Origin: Mycobacterium sp. 1164985.4
Lineage (GTDB): Bacteria > Actinomycetota > Actinomycetes > Mycobacteriales > Mycobacteriaceae
DNA: 64,000 bases
Assembly: GCF_001668575.1 (NCBI RefSeq)
Contig: NZ_LZMD01000060.1
Location: forward strand, 62,001 to 126,000
Reading direction: 5' to 3'
The notes beneath the pieces were generated by a model that saw nothing but the letters and a program-made list of their open reading frames with translations, searched no databases and was not told where the DNA came from. Below are positions 56,517-64,000 of this stretch, piece after piece; the stretch's first letter is position 1; every line of letters begins with the position of its first letter. The translations under genes and the position numbers were made by a program.

Positions 56517-57719
56517 TCAGACGGGTGTGAACCGGACGGGAAGAGAGGACAGGCCCGAGGTGAGGCTGGTCGCCGCCCACGTCTCAGGGCCGGCCTGTTC
56601 GATATCGGGCAGCCGGGTGAGCAACTCGCGGATCATCACCGCGCCTTCCGCCCGACCCAGATGGGAACCGACGCAGAAGTGCGGGCCGCCGCCCCCGAAG
56701 GCGATGTGCTCGCCGCGTTTACGGTCGATGTCGAATGCTTCGGGATCGTCGTAGACGCGTTCGTCGCGGTTACCGGACCCGTAGTACATCACCACGCGCT
56801 CGTCCTTGGCGATCGGCTGCCCGGCCAACTCGGTGTCCCGGGTGGCCAGGCGTCGGATGTACACCACCGGCGAGAGCAGCCGCAGCATCTCCTCGATCGC
56901 CCCGGGAAGCAGCCCATCGAGATCGGCGGTCAGGCGCCGACGCACGTCGGGATGGTCGAACAACAGCTTCATCCCGCCCGATATCAGGTTGCGTGAGGTG
57001 TCGAGGCTGCCGTCGCTGAGGAGGATGAAGTTGCCGATGAATTCCATGTCCGTAATCGGGCGGCCGTCGACCTCCATGTTGGCGTAGGCGCTCAACACGT
57101 CATCGGCCGGATTCGCCTTCTTCGCGGCGAACGCCTCGAAGCCCATGCCGGCCATCTCGATGAACGCGGCGTGAAAAGCCCCCTCGCCCACGATGTCTGG
57201 GGAGCTGTGCGTGATCATGAACAACTCATGGAGGCGGTGGCCGTGTTCGCGAGGGATGCCGAGCAGGGCTGCCGCCGTGTACCCGGCCATTTGCCCGGCG
57301 AGTTCGACGACGTCGCACTCCCCTAGACCGGCCACCTCGTCGACGATCCCGGTCGCAAGTTCCTGCAGGTTTGGGAGCATGTGCTTCACCCGCGCGGGGA
57401 CCAGTCGTGGGGCGATCACCTTGCGGAAGTGTGCATGCCGCGGTGCGTCCATGGACAGGAAGCCGACCTCGATCTCCGCGTCGACGATGCCGACCGACGG
57501 CGAGGACTGGAACAACTCGGGATGGTGCTCGATATAGCGGATGTCGGCGTTGCGCGTCACCGCCCAGAAGAAGCCGCCGTCCGGCGCTGGGTGCTTGTAG
57601 ACGGGCGCATTGGCCCGAAGCCACCGGTACTGCTCGAAGGGGTGGCCGCTGCTGAACGATTTGGCCGAGTACAGATCGATCGGAATCTCCGGCGCCGGGG
57701 CGTCGAGTGTGCCGGTCAT
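56517..57719 (-). CDS. Cytochrome P450
   Basis: A 400-residue P450. Haem loop FGGGGPHFCVG (thiolate about Cys349), ExxR in EEMLR. The I-helix reads LLSDGSLDTSRN, so the usual AGxxT is replaced by DGSLDTS, keeping one acid-Thr pair in unusual context. GGAGG lies seven bases before ATG 57719. It is divergent from the thiolase-like gene across 108 bp, and may oxidise the same substrate before CoA activation. Confidence 0.94.
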   Translation of the reverse strand: MTGTLDAPAPEIPIDLYSAKSFSSGHPFEQYRWLRANAPVYKHPAPDGGFFWAVTRNADIRYIEHHPELFQSSPSVGIVDAEIEVGFLSMDAPRHAHFRKVIAPRLVPARVKHMLPNLQELATGIVDEVAGLGECDVVELAGQMAGYTAAALLGIPREHGHRLHELFMITHSSPDIVGEGAFHAAFIEMAGMGFEAFAAKKANPADDVLSAYANMEVDGRPITDMEFIGNFILLSDGSLDTSRNLISGGMKLLFDHPDVRRRLTADLDGLLPGAIEEMLRLLSPVVYIRRLATRDTELAGQPIAKDERVVMYYGSGNRDERVYDDPEAFDIDRKRGEHIAFGGGGPHFCVGSHLGRAEGAVMIRELLTRLPDIEQAGPETWAATSLTSGLSSLPVRFTPV

Positions 57720-57827
57720 TCGCAACCTCCGAGTTCACGTGCCGCCGGGCTGCGTCGCGGACAGCGCCCGACGGCGGCCAGTCCGAATACTGTCATATTT
57801 GAGGTGTTTGACGCTAGGGTGCTTTGC

Positions 57828-59024
57828 ATGTCCGCGCCGACGGCACCGCACCCGCTGCGCGACCGTTGCGCGATCGTCGGCATCGGCGCCACCGACTACA
57901 GCAAGAAGTCCGGCCGCACGGAACTGGCGCTTGCGGCGCAGGCCTGCACGGCCGCGATCGCCGACGCGGGCCTGACACCGGCCGACGTCGACGGCATCGT
58001 GCGCTGCGAACAGGACACCGTGCGCCACAACGACCTGGCCGACGTGCTCGGCCTGCCGGCCCTGACCTACTGGGGGTCCACCGGCACCGGCGGATCGGCC
58101 CCGGCCGGGATGGTGGCGCAGGCGTGCGCGGCGATCGCCGGCGGGTTGGCCCGGTCGGTGCTGGTGTTCCGATCCCTCAACGGGCGCTCGGGGGCGCGTT
58201 TCGGCCGCGGACGACGACAGAGCATGCCGGTCGGGGGAAACGGCTCCTACGACGAGTTCTTCCAGCCCTACGGTCTGATGGCGCCGGGCCAGATGTTCGC
58301 CTTGATCGCGCGCCGTCACATGATCGAATTCGGCACCGAGCCAGAGCATCTGGGCGCCATCGCCGTAGCCTGCCGCGAGCATGCGAACGCCAATCCCGCC
58401 GCGCAGATGCACGGCAGATCGATGACGTTGGCCGACTATCTGGACTCCCGGCCGGTGACCGATCCTCTGCGCCTCTACGACTACTGCCTGGAAACCGATG
58501 GCGCCTGCGCCGTCGTGGTGACTTCGAGTGAACGCGCACGCGACACTGCCGCACCGCCCGTGTCCATCCGCGCGGTGGCCCAGGGCGCCGATGCGTATCA
58601 GCAACCGGGGCTGGTGTTTGGCGCACTCATGCGCGAGAACCTCGTCGAGCAACCGTCGAAGCGAACCGCCGAGACCCTCTACAGCAGAGCCGGTTTGGGG
58701 CCACAAGACATCGACGTGGCGCAACTTTACGACTGCTTCACCATCACCGTGCTGCTCCAGTTGGAGGACTACGGCTTTGCCGCCAAGGGCGAGGGCGGTC
58801 CGTTCGCCGCGAGTGGCGCACTGCGCCCCCGCGGCGGCCTACCCATCAACACGGCGGGCGGCAACCTGTCGGAGGGCTACATCCACGGCCTCAACCATGT
58901 GGTGGAAGGGGTTCGACAGATCCGCGGGACGTCGACCAGCCAGGTACCCGGCGCCGAGGTGTGCCTCGTGACGTCCGGCCTACCGACCGCGACCGGCGCC
59001 CTGATGCTCACCACCGGAACCTAG
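57828..59024 (+). CDS. Thiolase-like lipid-transfer protein (Ltp/SCP2-thiolase type)
   Basis: A 398-residue thiolase-fold protein like those paired with DUF35 partners in steroid side-chain catabolism (Ltp2 retroaldolase). DRCAIVGIGATDYSKKSGR begins it; at the nucleophile position the text is STGTGGSAPAG without Cys, and GGNLSEGYIHGLNH ends the core. It would cleave a hydroxy-CoA thioester by retroaldol chemistry rather than thiolysis. The DUF35 gene follows 7 bp later, as required for an Ltp2-type complex. Confidence 0.88.
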   Translation: MSAPTAPHPLRDRCAIVGIGATDYSKKSGRTELALAAQACTAAIADAGLTPADVDGIVRCEQDTVRHNDLADVLGLPALTYWGSTGTGGSAPAGMVAQACAAIAGGLARSVLVFRSLNGRSGARFGRGRRQSMPVGGNGSYDEFFQPYGLMAPGQMFALIARRHMIEFGTEPEHLGAIAVACREHANANPAAQMHGRSMTLADYLDSRPVTDPLRLYDYCLETDGACAVVVTSSERARDTAAPPVSIRAVAQGADAYQQPGLVFGALMRENLVEQPSKRTAETLYSRAGLGPQDIDVAQLYDCFTITVLLQLEDYGFAAKGEGGPFAASGALRPRGGLPINTAGGNLSEGYIHGLNHVVEGVRQIRGTSTSQVPGAEVCLVTSGLPTATGALMLTTGT

Positions 59025-59031
59025 GGCTGCC

Positions 59032-59451
59032 TTGACCGACGCGCCCTCCCCCGTTGTGGACGACCCCGACACCGGCGGCTTCTGGCAGGCAGCACAACGC
59101 GGCGTGGTCGCGGTCCAGTGGTGTGACACCTGCGATTCACCGGTCCACCTGCCCCGGCCGCAATGTCCTCGCTGCGCGTCGACCGACCTGGGCTGGCGCG
59201 AGGTCGACGGCGCGGCGACGCTGTATTCCTGGGCCGTCGTCCATCATCCGGTACATCGCGCGTTCGCGGTTCCGTACACGATCGCGCTGGTCGCGCTCGT
59301 GGCGCATCCGACGGTCCGACTGGTCACGCACCTCGATGGTGCACCGTCGCTGCGCGAGGGGCAGCGCATGCGGTTCGTCACCCACCCCGATGCGGCGGGC
59401 GTACTGGTACCGCAATGGGTACCGATCCCTGACAGCGCGGGAGGAGACTGA
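59032..59451 (+). CDS. DUF35 zinc-ribbon/OB-fold partner protein
   Basis: A 139-residue protein with zinc-ribbon cysteines 31, 34, 45 and 48 (WCDTC, QCPRC) and a C-terminal OB fold (TLYSWAVVHHPVHRAF, PYTIALVAL). DUF35 proteins form heteromers with Ltp-type thiolases and complete their active site. TTG 59032 is the start used. It sits between the thiolase-like and CoA-transferase genes in one transcript. Confidence 0.9.
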   Translation: MTDAPSPVVDDPDTGGFWQAAQRGVVAVQWCDTCDSPVHLPRPQCPRCASTDLGWREVDGAATLYSWAVVHHPVHRAFAVPYTIALVALVAHPTVRLVTHLDGAPSLREGQRMRFVTHPDAAGVLVPQWVPIPDSAGGD

Positions 59452-59452
59452 C

Positions 59453-60670
59453 GTGACCAAGGTGCTGGCTGGTGTGCGAGTGCTGGAGGTGGCGCTCTAC
59501 GGGTTCGTACCGGCCGCGGCCAGCGCCCTGTCGGACTGGGGCGCCGACGTCGTCAAGGTCGAGCATCCCGAGACCGGCGACCCGATCCGCGGACTGGCCG
59601 CGTTCGGGGTCAAGCCGGGCGACGGCGGCGTGACGATGTTGTGGGAGGTGCTCAACCGCGGAAAGCGTTGTGCGGGAATCGACATCGCGCATCCCGACGG
59701 ATACGAGGCGCTGATGTCCCTCGTCGAGCGGGCCGACGTCTTCCTGACCAACTTCCTGGGGCCGGCCCGGCAGCGGCTGCGTATCGACGCCGAACACGTC
59801 CGCGCCCGGAATCCGCGCATCATCTACGCCAGAGGAACCGGTCACGGTGTACGCGGGCCCGACGCCGACCGCGGCGGTTTCGACGGGATCTCTTATTGGG
59901 CCAGAGCGGGTCTGGCGACCGCGGCCATGCCCGCAGACTACGACTATCCGATCAACCTGCCGGGCCCGGCGGTCGGCGACATCCAGGCTGGACTGAACCT
60001 CGCGGGCGGTATCTGCGCCGCGCTCTACAACCGCGAGCGCACCGGAGAGGGTGCCGTCGTCGATGCGTCGCTGTTGTCGGCGGGCTTGTGGGCCATGCAG
60101 TCGAGCATCGCGGGCAGTTACGTCACCGGTCGCGATCAACTGGCCAAGGGTGATCGCCGCCGTCCGGGCAATCCCCTGGCCAATGTGTACCGAACCGCCG
60201 ACGACCGTTTCGTCTTCCTCGCCATGCTCGAAGCCGACCGGTACTGGCCGGGCTTCTGCCAGGCCGTCGGCCGGCCCGAATGGATCGACGATCCGCGGTT
60301 CGCGACCGCCTCGTGTCGACGCAAGAATATCGAGCGGTGCGTTGAGCTGCTCGATGAGCTGTTCGCCAAAGAACCGCTGGAGCACTGGAAGACCGTCCTG
60401 GACAAGCAAGAAGGCCAGTGGAGCATTGTGCAGTCACCACGTGAGACGCTCAACGACCAGCAGGCCTGGGACAACGGCTTCTTCACGATTGTCGACTATG
60501 ACAACGGCGCCCGGCTGCCACTGGTGCCGGCACCCGTTCAGTTCGACGAGGCCGCAACCGATCTGCAGCCCGCACCGGGACACGGCGAGCACACGGACGA
60601 CCTGTTGCGCGCCTGCGGTTACGACGACGAGACGATCATGAACTTGAAGATCGGCGGCGCGATCACCTGA
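59453..60670 (+). CDS. Family III CoA-transferase (CaiB/BaiF type)
   Basis: A 405-residue enzyme moving CoA between carboxylic acids. LAGVRVLEVALYG starts the fold, SALSDWGADVVKVEHPETGD follows, and catalytic Asp176 is in AVGDIQAG. GTG 59453 is preceded by GGAGGAG and begins 1 bp after the DUF35 gene stop. With the thiolase-like pair it indicates degradation of an acid as its CoA thioester. Confidence 0.92.
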   Translation: MTKVLAGVRVLEVALYGFVPAAASALSDWGADVVKVEHPETGDPIRGLAAFGVKPGDGGVTMLWEVLNRGKRCAGIDIAHPDGYEALMSLVERADVFLTNFLGPARQRLRIDAEHVRARNPRIIYARGTGHGVRGPDADRGGFDGISYWARAGLATAAMPADYDYPINLPGPAVGDIQAGLNLAGGICAALYNRERTGEGAVVDASLLSAGLWAMQSSIAGSYVTGRDQLAKGDRRRPGNPLANVYRTADDRFVFLAMLEADRYWPGFCQAVGRPEWIDDPRFATASCRRKNIERCVELLDELFAKEPLEHWKTVLDKQEGQWSIVQSPRETLNDQQAWDNGFFTIVDYDNGARLPLVPAPVQFDEAATDLQPAPGHGEHTDDLLRACGYDDETIMNLKIGGAIT

Positions 60671-60688
60671 CCGCGCCGGCTTTTCGGT

Positions 60689-61855
60689 CTAACGCGGGAA
60701 GTGGAACAAGGTGCGCGCATTGGTCTCGGCGATCATCGCCACCTCGTCGTCGGGCACGCGGGCGAGAGCCTCGGCGGCCCGCTTACGGCAATTCGGCCAG
60801 TTCGAATCCGAGTGCGGGAAGTCGCTTTCCAACATGATGCGGTCGACGCCGATCTTGTGCCGGCTCTCCACACCGTGGTCGTCGTCGATGAAGCAGGTCC
60901 AGAAGTGCTGATGGAACAACTCCGACGGCCGCGCATCGAAGTCGATGTCCTGGTAGTAGCGGTGCCGCTCCCAGGTGAAGTCCGTTCGTTCCAGCATGTA
61001 GGGCACCCAGCCGATGCCGCCCTCGGCCAAAGAGAATTTCAGGTTTTCGAACTGCTGGAGCTTGCCGGACAACAGCAGGTCGACCGTCGTCCACCAAGAG
61101 TTCGTGGCGAACACCGCGATCGCCACCGCGAACGGAGCGGCCTTGCTCTTCATCGTCTTCGGGGCGAACGGCGCGCCGGAGAACGAGAAGCCGGGCACAT
61201 ATCCGCCGGCGCCGAAGTGCAGCGACACCGGAAGGTCGGCATCGGAACACACCTGCCACAACGGATCCCAGTGATCGGTGTGGAACGACGGGAGGCCGAA
61301 TACCGATGTGGTGTCGGGGAAGGAGATGGTTCGCGCGCCCTTCGAAACGAGGCGTTCGGCCTCGGCCACCGCCGCGTCGATGTCCCAGAACGGCACCATC
61401 CCCAGCGGGATGTATCGGTCCGGGGCCGTGGCGCACCATTCGTCGATGTAGAAGTCGTTCCACGCCTGCATGCACAGCGCCGCGAGGTCCTTGTCCTTAC
61501 CGCGGAAGAAGGTGCTTCCCGCGAATCCGGGGAACGACGGAAAGCACAGCGCCGCGTGCACACCGTCGACATCCATGTCTTTGACCCGCATCGCGGGGTC
61601 GTAGCACCCGGGAATCATGTCCTCGTAGCGCACGGGGTCGACACCCCACTCCTCTCGCGGCTTACCCGCGACGGCGTTGAGCCCGATGGTGGGAAATCGT
61701 TCGCCGTTGTAATGCCATAACTGGCTGCCGTTGACCTCTTTGATCTGGGGTGCGTCCTCGTGCCACCGCGCTGGTAGCCGGTCGAGCCACACGCGGGGGT
61801 GTTCGACGAGATGATCGTCGACGGAGATGATCTGGTGTTGTTCCTGCAGCGGCAT
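60689..61855 (-). CDS. Amidohydrolase-2 family metal-dependent hydrolase
   Basis: A 388-residue COG2159 protein related to 16830-18092: IISVDDHLVEHPRVW, CSDADLPVSLHFGAGGY and LESDFPHSDSNWPN hold the expected His/Asp ligands. Probable decarboxylase or hydrolase of an aromatic or cyclic acid. It converges with the CoA-transferase gene and is divergent from the GntR gene across 167 bp containing an AT-rich palindrome, so GntR control is likely. Confidence 0.86.
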   Translation of the reverse strand: MPLQEQHQIISVDDHLVEHPRVWLDRLPARWHEDAPQIKEVNGSQLWHYNGERFPTIGLNAVAGKPREEWGVDPVRYEDMIPGCYDPAMRVKDMDVDGVHAALCFPSFPGFAGSTFFRGKDKDLAALCMQAWNDFYIDEWCATAPDRYIPLGMVPFWDIDAAVAEAERLVSKGARTISFPDTTSVFGLPSFHTDHWDPLWQVCSDADLPVSLHFGAGGYVPGFSFSGAPFAPKTMKSKAAPFAVAIAVFATNSWWTTVDLLLSGKLQQFENLKFSLAEGGIGWVPYMLERTDFTWERHRYYQDIDFDARPSELFHQHFWTCFIDDDHGVESRHKIGVDRIMLESDFPHSDSNWPNCRKRAAEALARVPDDEVAMIAETNARTLFHFPR

Positions 61856-61916
61856 CGCGTCCTCCTGATGCCGGCGTCGACGGAAGGGCTCGGCGTCCGT
61901 CGTAACGGCGACGGCT

Positions 61917-61934
61917 CAAATATACCTATATTTG
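61917..61934. promoter_or_regulatory. AT-rich perfect palindrome, probable GntR operator
   Basis: CAAATATA-CC-TATATTTG is a perfect 8+8 inverted repeat in otherwise GC-rich DNA, between the divergent amidohydrolase (61855) and GntR (62023) starts. Its composition and position strongly suggest an operator overlapping a promoter. Confidence 0.7.
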
Positions 61935-62022
61935 GCCTCGGCACAAGGCTTCCGCGAGTGCCGGAGTACGCTGAATGTCCGACTATTCAGACCCTTGATC
62001 CCACCTCGAGGCGGTATCTCCG

Positions 62023-62829
62023 ATGTCGATCGACGACTGCCTGGCCGACGATCCGCGCCACGAGATGATGGCCCGGATTCGTCGCGGCAAGCTCTCGTTG
62101 GGAATAGCTCAGGACATCGTCCGACGGATAGCGCTCGACCAGCTCTCACCCGGTAGCCCGCTACCCACCGAACAGGCGATGGCCAGCGAGTTCGGTGTCG
62201 GACGGGCGTCGATCCGTGAGGCGCTGCGGGTGCTGGAGCTCCAGGGCATCGTCGAGATTCGTCGCGGCAACGGCGGCGGCCCGGTCGTCGGGCGCCGCGG
62301 TCCGCAACGCTTCGGCGAGACGATGACGATGCATCTGCAGCTCGCCCGCGCCACGATGCGCGACGTCAACGAGTCGATGATCTACCTGGAACCGCTCGCC
62401 GCGGAACGGGCGGCGCTGCGGGTTCGGGACGGATCGGCCGACCCCGACATCGTCGGGCAGATGGTCGAGGAGAGCCGCCGCGGCATGGCCCGGGTGACCG
62501 AGCAGAACCTGTCCAGCTACGACTACGTCGACTCCGGCAGTCGCTTTCATGTATTCGTCCGCGACATCTGTCCGAACCCCGCGCTCGACCTCCTCACCGA
62601 ATCGGTGAGCCACATCTTTTCGAGCCGCACCGCCCAGGGCGGCGCCAACCTCTTCAGCGACATGACCAGGACCCGGCTGCACTTCGACCACATCCGCATC
62701 GCCGATGCCATCGAGGCGGGTGACCCCGACGCGGCGCGTGAGCTGATGCGTGAGCACATGGCCGTTGCGTCGCAGGCGATTTTCGACGTCGCTCCCGAGC
62801 TGGCGGACGACCTGGTCGACTGGCAGTGA
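62023..62829 (+). CDS. GntR/FadR-family transcriptional regulator
   Basis: A 268-residue regulator: winged HTH (SPLPTEQAMASEFGVGRASI, then REALRVLELQGIVEIRRG) followed by an all-helical FCD domain with metal-ligand-type residues (FHVFVRD, HFDHIRIADAIEAGD). FadR-type members sense organic acids or acyl-CoA. ATG 62023. Probably regulates the divergent amidohydrolase and the neighbouring CoA-dependent genes. Confidence 0.9.
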   Translation: MSIDDCLADDPRHEMMARIRRGKLSLGIAQDIVRRIALDQLSPGSPLPTEQAMASEFGVGRASIREALRVLELQGIVEIRRGNGGGPVVGRRGPQRFGETMTMHLQLARATMRDVNESMIYLEPLAAERAALRVRDGSADPDIVGQMVEESRRGMARVTEQNLSSYDYVDSGSRFHVFVRDICPNPALDLLTESVSHIFSSRTAQGGANLFSDMTRTRLHFDHIRIADAIEAGDPDAARELMREHMAVASQAIFDVAPELADDLVDWQ

Positions 62830-62862
62830 CAGGGCCGAGGATCGGCTCGCTTCGCACGTGCA

Positions 62863-63699
62863 TTACACGTTGCAGAACCCGGCGTCGACCGGAAGGCACA
62901 CCCCGGTGATGTAGCGCCCCCGTTCGGAGACCAGCCACGCCACGGCGTCGGCAATGTCTTCGGGTTGAAGGATGTTGACGTCAGGCAGGAGATTGCGGAG
63001 GTTCGTCAGCGGCCGCTCGGCGACGGTTGCGATCCAGTCCATGAAAGCGTCGTTGCGCGTCATACCGGAGTCCACACCGGTGGGCAGGATCGCGTTGACG
63101 CGGATGTTGTGCGGACCAAGCGAATTCGCGAACACCCGCATCAATCCGAGGATTCCGGCTTTCGCCGCCGTATAGCCGTCGAGACCACCCCATCCGCCGG
63201 TGAAGCCTTTGACCGCTGCCGTGGAACTGGTCAGCACCACGGCGCCGGGTCGGCCGGCCTCGACGAGCGCGGGCGTCGAAGCCTTCACGGTGTTCCACAC
63301 TCCGGCCAGCATGATGTCGACCGCATCCTTGAACGCGCGGGCCTCGTCGACGTCCGACGGGTAAGCACATCCGCCGGCATTGGCGATCACGATGTCCGCA
63401 CAGTCGACACCCAACTCCTCGATTCCGTCCGAAAAGGCTTGCTGGACTTGGCCGAAGTCACGGACGTCGGCGACCTGGAGGCTTGCGCGACGTCCCGCCT
63501 TCTCCACCAGGCGGCAGGTTTCCTCGAGCTCGTCGCGCGTTCCCATCGGGTAGGGAATGGTCTCGATGTCGGCGCAGATGTCGACGGCGATCACGTCGAT
63601 ACCGTCGGCGGCCAGACGCGCGGCGTGGGCCCTGCCTTGGCCGCGAGCCGCCCCGGTGATGATCGCGACGCGCTGCCCGCCAGCCATCGGCCTCCGCAT
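62863..63699 (-). CDS. Mycofactocin-type SDR oxidoreductase
   Basis: A 278-residue SDR with the subfamily signature AIITGAARGQGRAHAARLAA and DVIAVDICADIETIPYPMGT then DELEETCRLVEKAGRR, characteristic of mycofactocin-coupled dehydrogenases that hold NAD tightly and pass electrons to mycofactocin. Catalytic YTAAK is in LDGYTAAKAG and Ser in LTSSTAAV. ATG 63699 or 63687 (after CGGAGG) may start it. The mft biosynthetic genes are not in the window. Substrate is an alcohol, possibly of the nearby pathway. Confidence 0.9.
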   Translation of the reverse strand: MRRPMAGGQRVAIITGAARGQGRAHAARLAADGIDVIAVDICADIETIPYPMGTRDELEETCRLVEKAGRRASLQVADVRDFGQVQQAFSDGIEELGVDCADIVIANAGGCAYPSDVDEARAFKDAVDIMLAGVWNTVKASTPALVEAGRPGAVVLTSSTAAVKGFTGGWGGLDGYTAAKAGILGLMRVFANSLGPHNIRVNAILPTGVDSGMTRNDAFMDWIATVAERPLTNLRNLLPDVNILQPEDIADAVAWLVSERGRYITGVCLPVDAGFCNV

Positions 63700-63857
63700 T
63701 GCTGAAATGTACGACTGTTTGAGCCAACGTACGGTGGGGGCCATCCGTGGTCAAGCAATTCGACGCCGACACCGTGGAGTCGGACCCGCCGCGCACCCCG
63801 ACGACCATGTCGGTTTTCCGCCAGTCTTGTCGGTGCGTGCGTGTAATGGTGAAAAGC

Positions 63858-64000
63858 ATGCACGACGATTTCGACCGCTGCTACCGAGCCGTCCAATCCA
63901 AGGACGCCCGGTTCGACGGCTGGTTCGTCACCGCGGTGCTGACCACCAAGATCTACTGTCGGCCGAGCTGCCCTGTTCGCCCGCCGTACGCGCGCAACAT
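63858..64000 (+). CDS. alkA: Ada/AlkA-type DNA alkylation repair protein, 3' truncated by window
   Basis: Only the first 47 codons are present. [20 protein letters not shown] and [17 protein letters not shown] match the Ada N-terminal zinc domain, with Cys residues in YCRPSCP, and the text recalls M. tuberculosis AlkA (Rv1317c), which fuses an Ada-type regulator to a DNA glycosylase. Adaptive response to methylation is expected. Confidence 0.9.
   Translation, partial: MHDDFDRCYRAVQSKDARFDGWFVTAVLTTKIYCRPSCPVRPPYARN

Overview
The window is high-GC actinobacterial DNA, almost certainly from a rapidly growing Mycobacterium (Mycolicibacterium type). Supporting markers are a WhiB6-like regulator, an MspA-type porin-like protein, the CysO/CysM/Mec cysteine route, GlgE, NucS, a mycofactocin-type SDR, many cytochromes P450 and frequent GTG or apparently leaderless starts. 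Gene order from about 21.0 to 50.2 kb matches, from memory, the M. tuberculosis block Rv1343c to Rv1320c in order. The right edge begins an alkA (Rv1317c-like) gene. No IS element, prophage or CRISPR array was seen.

Region 1 (1-20.9 kb) is accessory. After a truncated adenylate cyclase, an MHS-type transporter and the debris of a second such transporter, a tightly packed minus-strand operon of about 15 genes runs from 14.1 kb down to 2.7 kb. It encodes two paralogous polytopic membrane proteins with four conserved histidines, two tiny one-helix membrane peptides, a NorD-like VWA protein and a NorQ-like AAA+ ATPase. It continues with a 146-aa membrane-anchored protein, three P450s, two NAD(P)-binding dehydrogenases of the DapB-N type, a VOC protein and a bacterial ERG2/sigma-1-receptor-like protein. 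A TetR gene and a divergent SDR plus third dehydrogenase share the locus. The 14-bp motif TTGACTGCAGTCAA occurs at three strategic places and is probably the TetR operator. I read this as an undescribed oxidative pathway for a hydrophobic, perhaps terpenoid or steroid, substrate, with a chaperone-matured membrane metalloprotein. An amidohydrolase with a divergent AraC regulator, a TetR, whiB6 and small genes follow.

Region 2 (20.9-50.2 kb) is the conserved block: tRNA-Leu, lprD-like and DUF3817 genes, an inserted drug-type MFS pump, and the operon clpS-DUF2017-P1 peptidase-mec-cysO-cysM-rhomboid-murI-MBL phosphodiesterase-rph-rdgB. pncB and dinG follow, then inserted envelope genes (a lipoprotein zinc metalloprotease and an MspA-like protein). 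After these come the glycogen/alpha-glucan genes glgP, glgE and glgB, a thioredoxin-fold co-chaperone without cysteines, fadA4, methylmalonyl-CoA epimerase, nucS and an adenylate cyclase.

Region 3 (50.1-63.8 kb) is a second accessory block between the cyclase and alkA. It holds a glutaminase-STAS fusion, a carotenoid-cleavage-type oxygenase with a divergent TetR and twin operators, a CYP136-like P450 with a divergent TetR, a secreted hypothetical protein and another P450. A probable CoA-thioester catabolic set follows (thiolase-like protein, DUF35 partner, family III CoA-transferase, amidohydrolase, GntR/FadR regulator beside an AT-rich palindrome, mycofactocin-type SDR). Functional assignments come from motif reading and memory of families; no database search was run.
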